NCBI GenBank assembly: GCA_002633025.1
Contig: NMRB01000304.1
Location: 378,488 to 442,487 of the forward strand
Origin: Notospermus geniculatus
Lineage: Eukaryota; Nemertea; Pilidiophora; Heteronemertea; Lineidae
Direction of reading: 5' to 3'
DNA length: 64,000 bases
Part shown: piece by piece, positions 1 to 15,700 of the stretch
Numbering within the stretch: the stretch's first letter is position 1
Layout of the letters: the number at the start of each line of letters is the position of its first letter
Notes under the pieces: model-generated
Database searches by the model: none
Seen by the model: the letters and a program-made list of their open reading frames with translations, nothing else
Told to the model about the DNA's origin: nothing
Position numbers and translations under genes: made by a program

Positions 1-743
1 CCCCACACCAGTGTCATTCCAGTGTTATTTTGGTCCTGCTTTGGTGCTGTGTGTCAGTTCTGCTATCAGTCTGATGTCGTTCCAGTTATAGAAACCACTG
101 AAGTCATTCCAGTGGGTAAAATGACAGACTAGGCTCCCAGAGCATCGTCTGAAGGGAAAGTGAATGCAGGCTTTGACATTTCAAGATGTAATAATCAAGT
201 TCGCACCATAATACAAATCAACTGTATGCTACATTTCAGCTCTCATTGTGCCTGGTCACGGTCTGAATATCATCTGAATATATAAGCTAATGCTAATGTA
301 ATGGAATTTGCCAGCTGACACAAGGGGAAATAAAGTGGCGAAGTACACTCATCCTGTGATCAGCCAATCTGCTGTTTTAATTTCATGAATATTGGTTCAC
401 TCATGTGCTCATGCCCTTTTGGTGTCAGCGATATTGCAATATTCTATACACGAGACGGTGAGTATGGTGCTGTCAGTTTTCTCGCCCAATTCACCATTGT
501 TTCCTTATATGTAGCGGTCTAGGAAAATCCGCCGGATAACGCATTTGAGGAAAGTGTTAATGGCCTTGGTGAACCTGCACATTTCAATTGCTGACATGTA
601 CTACGTAACAGGTAAACAGTAGCTAGGCCTAGTAGATCAATGCACAGGCAATCTAACAGCCCTTGTTGATCATTCAGCAACATCCGATGGGTTTTCCAAG
701 ACCGCCTCACATATGCTGGGACCAATGACACAAGTAATGTGAG
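1..743. other. Upstream flank of GFUS, no gene seen
   Basis: No reading frame here resembles a protein. The stretch contains only short chance frames. It should hold the promoter and any 5' non-coding exon of the fucose-synthase gene, because the coding start at 1047 sits directly after a splice-acceptor-like TTTTCTCTGTTCAG. No TATA box or other promoter element could be assigned with confidence. Confidence 0.5.
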
Positions 744-929
744 ACTTTACTACCGTTAGAGGCTGCCTGTTAGCGGTCCTAGAACGTCAGAAAATTTGGC
801 GTCACAGACATAGGCCACGGCCTCCTGTCATTATGGATGACGTTGTGGCGGGCACTTGTGCTCTATGACGTCAAATTTCGTGACATTCTAGGGTCGCTAA
901 CTGGTGGTGGCCTCTAATGGCAGTAAAGT
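744..929. mobile_element. Foldback (MITE-like) element upstream of GFUS
   Basis: The two ends are imperfect reverse complements. The left arm reads ACTTTACTACCGTTAGAGG and the right arm, reversed, reads ACTTTACTGCCATTAGAGG. Pairing continues inward through TTAGCG, CCTAGAA and GACGTCA-like blocks. No transposase frame is present, so this is a non-autonomous palindromic element. The target duplication is unclear because the symmetry runs into the flanks. It lies about 120 bp before the GFUS start and could overlap the promoter or 5' UTR. Confidence 0.65.
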
Positions 930-1046
930 GGTCCATTCAACATAGTTTCCTGAAGTTGAGCCAACTCGGAAGGCTTTCTAATGCCATGCTCAGTTTCAGC
1001 CAAATGGTTTCAGCACTCTGTCTCTGACACTATTTTCTCTGTTCAG

Positions 1047-4666
<3,620 letters not shown>

Positions 4667-4929
4667 ACCAAGGAGAAAGAGAAATTACACCACTTCGATA
4701 GCCACGAGGAATATTTGGCTCTTAAACTTCTGTATTAACAGTACACTGTACAATGCACAGGGACCAGGTAATCACAAGTCGGTGATTTACACAAGTTTCA
4801 CTCTAAGGTCGCCCTGTTACGGTGCAGCTTTGTGGAATAGAAACTGTAATGGATTATCTTTCCTCCGGGCTGTTGCTTCTCCTTCCCTACTGTCGCCTGG
4901 GCAGACATTCTGCAGTATAAGGTAAAAGA

Positions 4930-7900
4930 GTATAAATGGCCACCATCCTTTAGGTGTGCTTTATTTTAGTCCTGATGGTAAATAATGAAGGAAGGAAGAT
5001 TGATATTCTTTAAGTGGAGTTTATTACAAGGATGGAACATTGATTAACATAGATTCTGAGAAAATACAATGTAGGGTACAACTAATTGCTGCCAATGCAT
5101 TGTAGCTTTACATCAACATATTCAGAGAGGCATCTTACACGAATGCCTACCAATACTGACTTAACCATAAGCAAAGAAATGAAATCTCCATGAACAAATA
5201 GTTACAAGTACTGCAACATCCAGTAGCAGGCACTACACCTTGATAATTGCAAAGATGGTTGTGTAGAGTTGACCATTATGATGGTATCACTTAAAGCCCC
5301 ACAGTATTGAATTTTACGATATTTTCAAAATGTTAGGAGAGTTCACATAAGAGGTCTCATAGCTTGTGAAGGTCCCCAAAATGCTTGTCTGATACGTATT
5401 TCAGAGAATCAAGGCCTAGTTTTCAGCACACATTATAAAAAGCTGCAGGGAGAGCCCTATGTATTTGGGGAGAGCGCAGTACATTTTACACGTCATGACG
5501 TCGTGCACTGACGTCAAGAATCGCGGCGATGATTTGCGTTTTTCACATTCAATACAGTGGGGCTTTAAGGAAAGTGTAGTAGTATTTATGATCAGGAGAA
5601 AGAATGAGCATACAGCGTTGAAGATGTGGCCATGCCAAATGTATTGTGACCATGTGAGGGCTGTCGGATAATCTGTCCGTTCCCCTCTGCAGTACATGAC
5701 AACTGGTATAAGTGGTCACACGTGATAACAAATTCCTAGATATTTGGAATCGACCATAACTTGTTAATAGAGAATGTGGCGATTCGGTGGGCATTGGTTT
5801 TATGCGTGCCGTCGTCATAGGTTCACGCTCTTTCTTTATGAATGTACTTCTTTGTATCAAGGTGAAGTTGAAACACTCAGCAGAAATTACTCCAGTAATT
5901 CCTCGTGAATCAGTTGCGGACCTGCCCGTGGTATTTGTAAATCGTGATGAAAACCAGCACGGCTCAGGTGGTTGAGTTTATGCTCAACTTGAATTTTCTC
6001 ACTCGGTAACATTTTAATCAGATTTGTCTTTTAGTCTAAATCCCCTGCTAATATTTATTGTTGTCATGTCGGGTTTACATAAGGTATGAACTTTCAGTGT
6101 GTCCCTCACAGATTTAGGTGACACTTCGTACATGTATTATTCTTTATATTATTTCTTTCTGTGAAATCTCTTTGTACCGGTGTTGGTTCTCATTTCATAA
6201 AATTTTCTGTTGTGACATTTTCCCTGAGAATAATGTTTCTACTCAGAAATATTTTACAGTGCGGTATGTAGAGATCAAAACTTTATTGTCAATGGATATC
6301 ATTACTGTACATGTAGACCAGTGAAGACGTAGTTGTGTAGGATTAGCTCTTGTCACCTGATCCCGGTATTTTGGTATTGAAGCTATAAAACCTCTAGCTG
6401 TCAATATGATTTGCAGTACTCATTTTTCATGATAATAAAATTATCGAATCTGTAGGTATCAGTGCACTCTAATATTTGAGTACCCAGTACATTACACAAA
6501 GATTAAAACAAGTAAGTAGCTGATGGCAGATGTCAGTGTAGAGCTGTGCTCTGAAGAACTGATTCTACCAGCGGAAAGTCACTTCTATTCACTGCATGTG
6601 TGAAAACACAGAGTTTTTCCTGTATTATGGGATCAAAACATGGTTATCAACGTGAGGAGTATTATACTGTCTCTTTTGCAGTGAAAATCATCTATCATCT
6701 AAATTCCACATTAAAAGCATCTTTTTGCGACTATACTAAACACATACATTTCCACACAATTAGACACGCATTTTAATAGAATCATTTGTCTGCACAAAAT
6801 ATTCATTTCAAATTGCTGTGCATAAACATGTACATGTCCTTTATAAAATGTATGAAAATTTGTACAATAAAATGGCCAGGATAATATGAACTCAACGTGA
6901 AAACCTCTCATGGGAGAAAATAACTAACGCTGTACAAAAACAGTGACCAAAAATCTTATAGAAACTGACTTTAATATGTAAATGTTTCCGTAAAGGTGTT
7001 CATTTCCATTCTCTCTCCCTTGTGCAATAAACACTACATTTACATATGACCAGTCAAAACAAAATATTTCAATAGCAACACAAAATGCTCGTCAAAAATG
7101 GAGCAGTAAGGTTCAACTGCATTGTTTGTGCTTCATTGCAGTTATAATATGATCCCCCATGGACTAGTTTTCTTCTTCACAAAAATTTACGGTACCTGCT
7201 GTATGTAATAGCAAGCCAAATTCAATAAAAGGTAAGGATGAGATTTCAAACCAAGAACAAGAGGTTGAATCTATGATTATCGGAATTGGATACTCCATCG
7301 GCAAAATTCCCTTTTCATCAAGCTTAGAACATGACTTTACATAATTTGACTTAAAAAATAACTCATTCAGCAAAAAGCCACAGCCCTATACATGTATGTA
7401 CCAACATTTCATCCCCAAATCCCAAGCACACCTTGCTTACCACCACATCATTCAGTTCAATACCTTTCCATTAGTTCAGTATTCACAATTTCAACATAAC
7501 TATTTGGAGATCAGTTTTACATCTAACATTAATTTCAACCAACATTTAGGCTGGTGGAGAGTATAATACGACCTCTCACCTCATACAGAAAGCTTCCTAC
7601 TGCAACAACAAAATTACAAATCTGAAGAACTCATGTTCAATATGGCAGTGACAAAAATTCCAAATTCATGTTGAATGATTCAACACTGAGTATTTAAATT
7701 TCACATCAGTGCTAAGCTCAGCTGACCAAAGGTCAGGGGAGCTAGTCAAATAACTATTCAGTTGCGTCAGTCTATCACTCCATTACCCCGTCTTTCCATC
7801 TGTTCAACTATGGTGACGTTTTGACCGTATTAGCTGGAAATTTCAATATTTGGAAAGGTTCGAAGAGAATACAGAGTATTTGATGAGAGTTCATAACTGA

Positions 7901-9788
7901 TACTAATATCATCACAAGATATGTCATTCCCTTTTGGGACCAAACTGTTGTATCCTTGTGGTGTTACTGGCCAGACCACAGCAAACATCTGTCCGTACAT
8001 GAACCAAAGATTTTCAGATCAATTTGTGGATCAAACCACCAGCCTTGGAAACTCGCTTCAAATTTGAATACATACATAATGACAATAGTTATACACAGTG
8101 AATATGCTACATGTACACAGGAGTAAATGTTTAGGACAAGCTGTTGTGACATTTAGACAGAAACTGAAGGCTTGTTGGGCACGATACAAGGCTATAGGCA
8201 TAGATAATGCACATCATTATTTCTGCTTTATCATTTTACTGGTACTGGTATTTCGGTTATTTTGCCAAACCAGGGGTCTGCATTCACATCGATGCCAATT
8301 ATGCATGGTCAAACCAAACAGAGTTTGCAATATTCCAACTGGTTGTGGGTGAACAGATCTTCACGAACTGGGCTTGAAATTTCAGCCCATTTTCAGCCTG
8401 AGCAGGCATAATGATGAGACACTTCTACAGCTATGATTAAAATGTACAACTTACGGCTCATGGCCTCTTTCCGTTACAGTGAATTAACGAGTCTGAGTTA
8501 ACGAGACTCTGTTAGTATAAAAGACACGATAAACAACAATATCAAAGTCCCTGAAGTATACAGCAGTAGCACACATGCTCTTTTGTAGTGCAATTGATAA
8601 TTTCTATCCCCATTTTGAAATCTTGCTTCAAGGGGAAGTCCATCGGTCTAGAATGAAGCAACTTTTGTTTAGGTGGATTGTGCTTCTGCTACTGTCTCCA
8701 TGTTCATTACATGACAATGCTATTTCCCAGAGTTGAAATCATCTAGAAACATCATGAAAAATGCTATATTATTAAATCTTTCAATCCTGTTCATTTCAAA
8801 TTTCACGGCAGTAGCTGGGATAGAGTTCAGGTTTGATTGAACTGACTGACAGGGAAATCGTGGAATTGTTAATACATGAAGGAAGGTCACATACTCCATG
8901 TTAGTTTGGATAACCTCATCCATGAATCAAATTTCACAAAAACTTCACTCCTAAAGCCCTGTACCATTGCCATAGCATCACATCTATTTTACATTTCCCC
9001 AAAAATGGTTGAAATTGGCCATCAAAGAGAAATATTTCACTATAATGTACAGCCAATTACAACCAAAATGTGGGACGTGTACTTTTATAACCAATATTGT
9101 TTCCACACATGGAATTTGCTTCACAATTAAACAGCATGGCTTCACACAAATTACACATCTCCTAAATAGGGGTTGACACCTTATCGTAGCATTCCAAGAT
9201 CAGTATGTATCATTGCCAATTTCCCTGCAATGAACATTACACTACAGTGATAGCATTAACGTGTATATGTGCACACAACATTTAAACCCATACCTCTGTA
9301 TTAAGAGGCCAAAGCTTGGCAATGATCCTCATTGTTGGCCACGGTTAGATTGAAACAGGCTTGTTAAAGCTTCCAAGAAAACAGAATGGAAATGGTGGTT
9401 AATCTGAAGGATATCCGAAATGGAATGTAATCAAGAAATATCCTCTCTTCCCTGTTCTTTTTTCTGGACTTTCTTGGGATTTGACTAGAAGTTTTTTGTT
9501 TTGAATTTCATTCTGAAGACAAGTCCTTTTAGGAAGCTTTCCCAAAGATGACAGCAATTAAACAGAGCTAATCTACATGGTCCCAGCCCTGTTAACTAGA
9601 ATGCCGACTCTAGTCCTGTAGCACTGTCTCCATCTATTGTGAACTTCAGACATCAAATTCATGAACAATTCCTTCGAAATGACCTCCACCCCAATCCCTC
9701 TCCCTGAAAAGCTAAGCCTGAATCTCTCAGAGGCCAAAAGATGGCGGTCTGTATCAAGCATACATCAATGTGTATGACTGCCAACCCT
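4930..9788. other. Convergent 3' UTR and intergenic stretch
   Basis: This lies between the stop codons of two converging genes. No frame longer than about 100 codons occurs and none resembles a protein. It probably contains the 3' UTRs of both genes. Plus-strand AATAAA occurs at 6434-6439 and again near 6865 and 7026; any of these could end the GFUS transcript. A minus-strand poly(A) signal for the DUF4139 gene could not be chosen. Confidence 0.5.
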
Positions 9789-12700
9789 TTATACTTCATG
9801 GCTGTGGGTGACATGTAGAATTGATGCATCTACTTCTTCTGCTACTGGATGTTCGACGGCATACTTCAGGGTAAGTTCTTTACTTTCACCTGGTGGTATC
9901 TCCATTTCCCATTCGATGTTGTTGAATTTGTTTAGACGTACTGGTTTGCTGCGATCATACTTCTCGGGATGCTTTATGACGGGTTCAATCAGGGTAACCT
10001 AACAGAAGAAACACAAGATTTTGACATACTCCCCAGAACTTTTTTACCTCTCTCCACAGGTTTCCATATCAAGCTTCCAGAGCGGGTGGCAGAAATTCTT
10101 AGAAATCAACAATATGATTTCTTGAACGTGAAAAACAAACGATTCCTCTCACAGTATCAAGCTTTACAACTTCCAATGTACATCCTATGATCAGTGGACA
10201 TCATAGCACCGGTAATGCCATAGTAGAACCCCTTACCATGCTTGCCCTCAATTCTTACCTTAATTTTTTCCTCTGCCGCTAATGGTAGTTGATCCATAAG
10301 AAGAATCTTAATAGGTTCAGCATGAGTGTTTTTAACATCAATGACCTGCTTATGAGTCATGGTGAGGTTTTTAGACAGCGCTCCGCTGTGTTCACGGTAC
10401 TTGTGCAGGGGGCGGTAGGCGATCTTTATGCCATGGTCAGCACCAAGGGAACAGGTAAAGTCTTCTTGGGGTGCGACAGCCTTAATCTCGGCCTGAAATG
10501 GAAAGGGCAGTAATATATGATATACTGTCGAGTCCTTGCATCTACTTATCGTACAATGATTTCCCGATTGCGTGTTCTTTTAGATGACAAACCCCTGCTG
10601 GGAATGTATCGCCGCTGGGTGATATAAAGTGACTCGTGTCACTTCCTCAAACTAAAGTCCGACCTGAGAATATTTTCCAGAGTGACTAAGTTTGGATCAT
10701 GCAACAGTGGCAGGACATCACAAGCTAATTTTTCTGGCCTTGGTCTTACCTTAGCACAGAAGTTGTTATCAAGGAAGATACTCGTTGGTCCGGCCAGCAG
10801 TGCGTACGGTGAAGTGTTCTTCACCTTGGCGCGAAGGTATGCATAAGGAGAGCGCTTGGGCACGCTCTCATATTCGAATACTGGGTTAAGGTCTATGATG
10901 GCTATGGAGACTTTGTGTGGGACGTTGTCAGAGGGGATGGTGTGATGGCGGACGACCTCGTAGCAAGTACTAGTGACGTTCTCCTTGATCTAAAATGATA
11001 ATAATGCTAGTTAGAAATGAAGGAATTAATTGGAGCTGGTTCAGTTCATCACATATGTTCAATTAAAAACCTGAATATATTCCTGGCGAAAAATTATAAA
11101 CTTACAATTTCTTGACCTCGCTGCTTAATGACTACATTGACCTACTTGATTCCAATGCCCCCCCCCCCCCATCACATGTATGAGGAAATTTCACTGATAA
11201 TGGTGAATCGTTTGGCAAGAATCATTTATCTAATGGGCAAGTGTCTTTTAACGTGCCCCCAACAAGGAAGATTGGATGTATGACACATGATTAAAAGCCA
11301 TTGAAGATATTCATGTTTAATGTTAGAATGGAAAATTGGTAGTTAAGATCTCAATGACTTGAGGTTAATATGGCAATGAAATTTTTTTAANCTGCTGGGA
11401 ATGTATCGCCACTGGGTGATATTTAAAGTGACCCGTGTCACTTCCTCAAACTAAAGTCCGACCTGAGAATATTTTCCAGAGTGACCAAGTTTGGATCATG
11501 CAACAGCGGCAGGACATCACAAGCTAATTTGTTCGTCCTTGTTACAGATATCTGAGGATGGACTTACCTTAGCACAGAAGTTGTTATCAAGGAAGATACT
11601 CGTTGGTCCGGCCAGCAGTGCGTACGGTGAAGTGTTCTTCACCTTGGCGCGAAGGTATGCATAAGGAGAGCGCTTGGGCACGCTCTCGTATTCGAATACT
11701 GGGTTAAGGTCTATGATGGCTATGGAGACTTTGTGTGGGACGTTGTCAGAGGGGATGGTGTGATGGCGGACGACCTCATAGCAAGTACTAGTGACGTTCT
11801 CCTTGATCTAAAATGATAATAATGCTAGTTAGAAATGAAGGAATTAATTGGAGCTGGTTCAGTTCATCACATATGTTCAATTAAAAACCTGAATATATTC
11901 CTGGNCCCCCCCCCCCCCCCATCACATGTATGAGGAAATTTCACTGATAATGGTGAATTGTTCGGCAAGAATCATTTATCTAATGGGCAAGTGTCTTTTA
12001 ACGTGCCCCCAACAAGGAAAATTGGATGTATGACACATGATTAAAAGCCATTGAAGATATTCATGTTTAATGTTAGAATGGAAAATTGGTAGTTAAGATC
12101 TCAATGACTTGAGGTTAATATGGCAATGAAATTTTTTTAATTCAAAACGGAAATCCGTCATGAAATTTTCAGTTGGATGAATTTACATTTCCCTTCTTGC
12201 AGGGTTATAGACAAAATCTCTGAAATGAATGACTCAATGCTGTTGGAAGAAACATTATTCATGTAACTAAACAATAATATTTTGCTGAATTAGAGAGTAC
12301 TGGATGAAGTGGGTATTGTGTAAGAATCTAAACTATTTATTTTTATCATTTAGATCACACGTATCCTGTATAATTTTATAGAACTTTTTGATTGAGGCAA
12401 ATATGCATGCATGGCTGAAATTCACCTTAGAAGCAGGTGGGGCAATTCATCGAAGACAATGAAACGGCATATCAGAGGGAAAAGATACTTCAGAAGAATT
12501 TTGTTAAAAAAAAAACTTTGGCTATGAACAAATTTTTTTTATAACGAGTTCGACATATTCAATTTTCGTTGAATCAGCAAGATGTCTTCACGATAATTGC
12601 CAGCTGTTGTGTATTACATGTACATACATGTACTTTTTGTTCGTTTCAGCTGTAATGGGACCAGTGTTAAAGTCCCTTACGAGCTCAAGCCCAAGTGAAA

Positions 12701-15700
12701 ATTTAAGGAGGATGCAAGGAGAGAGAGATAGAAGACAGGTGTTTCTAAAGATATGTCATCTAATATGCAAGTGCTATAAATAGGTTGTTTTGTTACTTTC
12801 AACTCCTAGTTATTAGTATGTTATACCAGTATATAAATATCTAGGACTGAAAAGTTAAGAACTTTACTGATGCAGAAATTTTTATCTTGTACTGGTAATT
12901 TATAATAGAAACCATGCACTAAGATGCTGAAATAAAATTGTTTCACTTCTGAAGATAGTGAGTTATCACTGTTGTGGATGAAACTGAGAGAATGGAGATT
13001 TCAGCAAATGAATACTATGATTGTAGAAAATGAAACATTATCATGCACTACAACACATACAGGCAGGAAACTAAATGTTCTATGCAAGAGGATTATGTAA
13101 TGTCTGCTCACCGAGTATGCAATGAAAATGAAATGAACCCCACTCAAATATAAAAACAAAACTGCAGCTAGAAGATGACAACCCTGCCATTGGAGGTTGC
13201 AAGCCGGTGTCTTATTATGTAGAGATTCACCATCACCAAAGTGGTGAAGGATACTAACATCATCACCTTTGAATCAAATGCAAAATAACAAATAAACATG
13301 ATACCATTCAGCAGATATGTTCTCTTGAAATATCAATCAACATATATGACGAGGACACTGTAAATTGTTGAATACATGTAGATTGAGTGACCATTTTCAG
13401 TGTTGACTTGTGTAATAAACAGGTAGGTTTAATACTGTATTGTAAGAAGTGGCCCATCCCGTTCATAATGTATGTCATTTGACATAATGTCAATAATATT
13501 TTGAGCATTTTATTCGAGTATGAAATATGGAGATTTGCGAGTGTACCCATATGTTTGAACAAGACTGTGACCAGGGCTTTCCAACTTCGGATGGAACCGG
13601 CTTGGCGGGTGAAGCCCGACATAGAGCACCGGAGGCGCGATGTGTTCTGGCGAACAGGGGGTCTGGGGGCCCTCCCCAGAAATTTTTTTTCAGAAGCCCT
13701 GAGATGCAATTTCCTGGCACCTGAGGCAGGATTTTGGCGCCCCTAAAGCCACCTCAAATGATTATGAGACATGAGCGGCGGATCGACTATGTCGGTGAAA
13801 AGATTTTTGGCTTGGCGGGAGGAAAAATCGGCCTGGCGGCATATTTTTCGGCTTGGCGCTAATCACTTTGATGGCTCTGCAGCTTGGTGGTGCGCCAAGG
13901 CGGTTACTGGGGTTGGAAAGCTCTGTGTGACAGAATGTGCATTTTTGCATCTTAAGGCAAGAGAGATTCTAGTAACCTTTTAGAATACAATATATACTCA
14001 TTGTTTAACATCAGAAAATCTGTGGTAAATATTCATTTGACTCAAACACTGAAAATGATCTCAACACGAGATGAAATGTGCATCACAGGAACCTGAAAGG
14101 ACTGAAATAAAGCAACATGGACTTGTTAGTTCTTGATGTCAGGTGAAACAGTTGTCCTTAGGGCAAGAATCCGCATTCCAATAGGCTCTGTAATAAAGAT
14201 AATGGTTCCAAAAAAGGCCTTTAGGACCACGCAACGTGATGCAGGCACACGCGACTCAAACCATTCGTTGTATATACTGCTGGTAGATTGTCAGAAATTT
14301 TCCCTGTTACGGTTTGAACATAAAGCATGTTGAATCACCTCGATACCCAGCAATATTCACCGCAAAGTGCTTCTCATTTCAGAAAGAACCATAAGTCTTA
14401 CCATTTTCATTAGGCCCCCCCTCCCCACATGTACATCCACTCAATTTATGTAACAATTTTACCATTATAAACTTGTATGCATGAAATAGGATCCTAGCTT
14501 TATAACACGGCTTTTAGGTAGCCGGCTGATACACTGAATAATCCCCCCCCCCCAATTCTACAAGTGAAGGGAAAGTGTGGAAATTTGTTCTGAATCTACG
14601 TTCCTTCTGGCATTCCATTAAATGTGCCCAATTGAATTATGCGGAGCCATGATCAGCTTTCCATGCTGTACATTAGAAGCACATGATACTGAAGTACCGG
14701 TAACTGGCATGGAACCTGTCTAGAGATCTCTTTGTTAGATTCGACGTTTCAACCACACATACATGCACCATAGAGTGCTACTGTCTATATCATCCTAGAT
14801 GTTCCTCACACACAATCATGTCAACTTCAAAATGTTATATAATCACACAGTGCCTATATACATCAAACTTAGATACTTTCGCTGTGGTGTAAGACGAACG
14901 AACGAACGAACGAACGCACGAACACACGCACACACGGACGAGTTGAAAACAGTATACCCCCACCAACTCGTTGGCGGGGGTATAAAAAGGCCTTTAGGAC
15001 CACGCAACGTGATGCAGGCACACGCGACTCAAACCATTCGTTGTATATACTGCTGGTAGATTGTCAGAAATTTTCCCTGTTACGGTTTGAACATAAAGCA
15101 TGTTGAATCACCTCGATACCCAGCAATGTTCACCGCAACGTGCTTCTCATTTCAGAAAGAACCATTAGTCTTACCATTTTCATTAGCTCCCCCCCCCCAC
15201 ATGTACATCCACTCAATTTATGTAACAATTTTACCATTATAAACTTGTATGCATGAAATAGGATCCTAGCTTTATAACACGGCTTTTAGGTAGCCGGCTG
15301 ATACACTGAATAATCCCCCCCCCCAATTCTACAAGTGAAGGGAAAGTGTGGAAATTTTTCTGAATCAACTTTCCTTCTGGCATTCAATTAAATGTAGCCA
15401 ATTGAATTATGCGGAGCCCTGATCAGCTTTCCATGCTGTACATTAGAAGCACATGATATTGAAGTACCGGTAACTGGCATGGAACCTGTCTAGAGATCTC
15501 TTGTTAGATTCAACGTTTCAACCACACATACATGCACCATAGAGTGCTACTGTCTATATAATCCTAGATTTTCCTCACACACAATCATGTCAACTTCAAA
15601 ATGTTATATAATCACACAGTGCCTATATACATCAAACTTAGATACTTTCGCTGTGGTGTAAGAGTGTAGCACAGACACATGAACCCTTTCCACAACATAA

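Larger units (their letters stand above)
10592..12140. repeat. Direct local duplication joined by single-N gaps
   Basis: 10592-11390 is repeated as 11392-12140 at high identity. N bases at 11391 and 11905 mark contig joins; the second N replaces about 70 bp present in the first copy near a poly-C run. The duplicated block includes the DUF4139 core exon. The pattern fits unmerged haplotype contigs better than a biological tandem duplication. Confidence 0.8.
14211..15663. repeat. Direct duplication of about 680 bp around a microsatellite
   Basis: 14211-14894 is repeated at 14984-15663 with a few percent divergence. Between them lie a CGAA/CGCA microsatellite (14892-14938) and a short hairpin. 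The order copy-microsatellite-hairpin-copy could reflect an insertion with a long flanking duplication, a tandem duplication, or assembly redundancy. Confidence 0.75.

Noticed and set aside
13490-13983. Several overlapping open frames on both strands.
   Set aside because: They coincide with a GC-rich repeat-like patch where stop codons are rare, and none resembles a protein.
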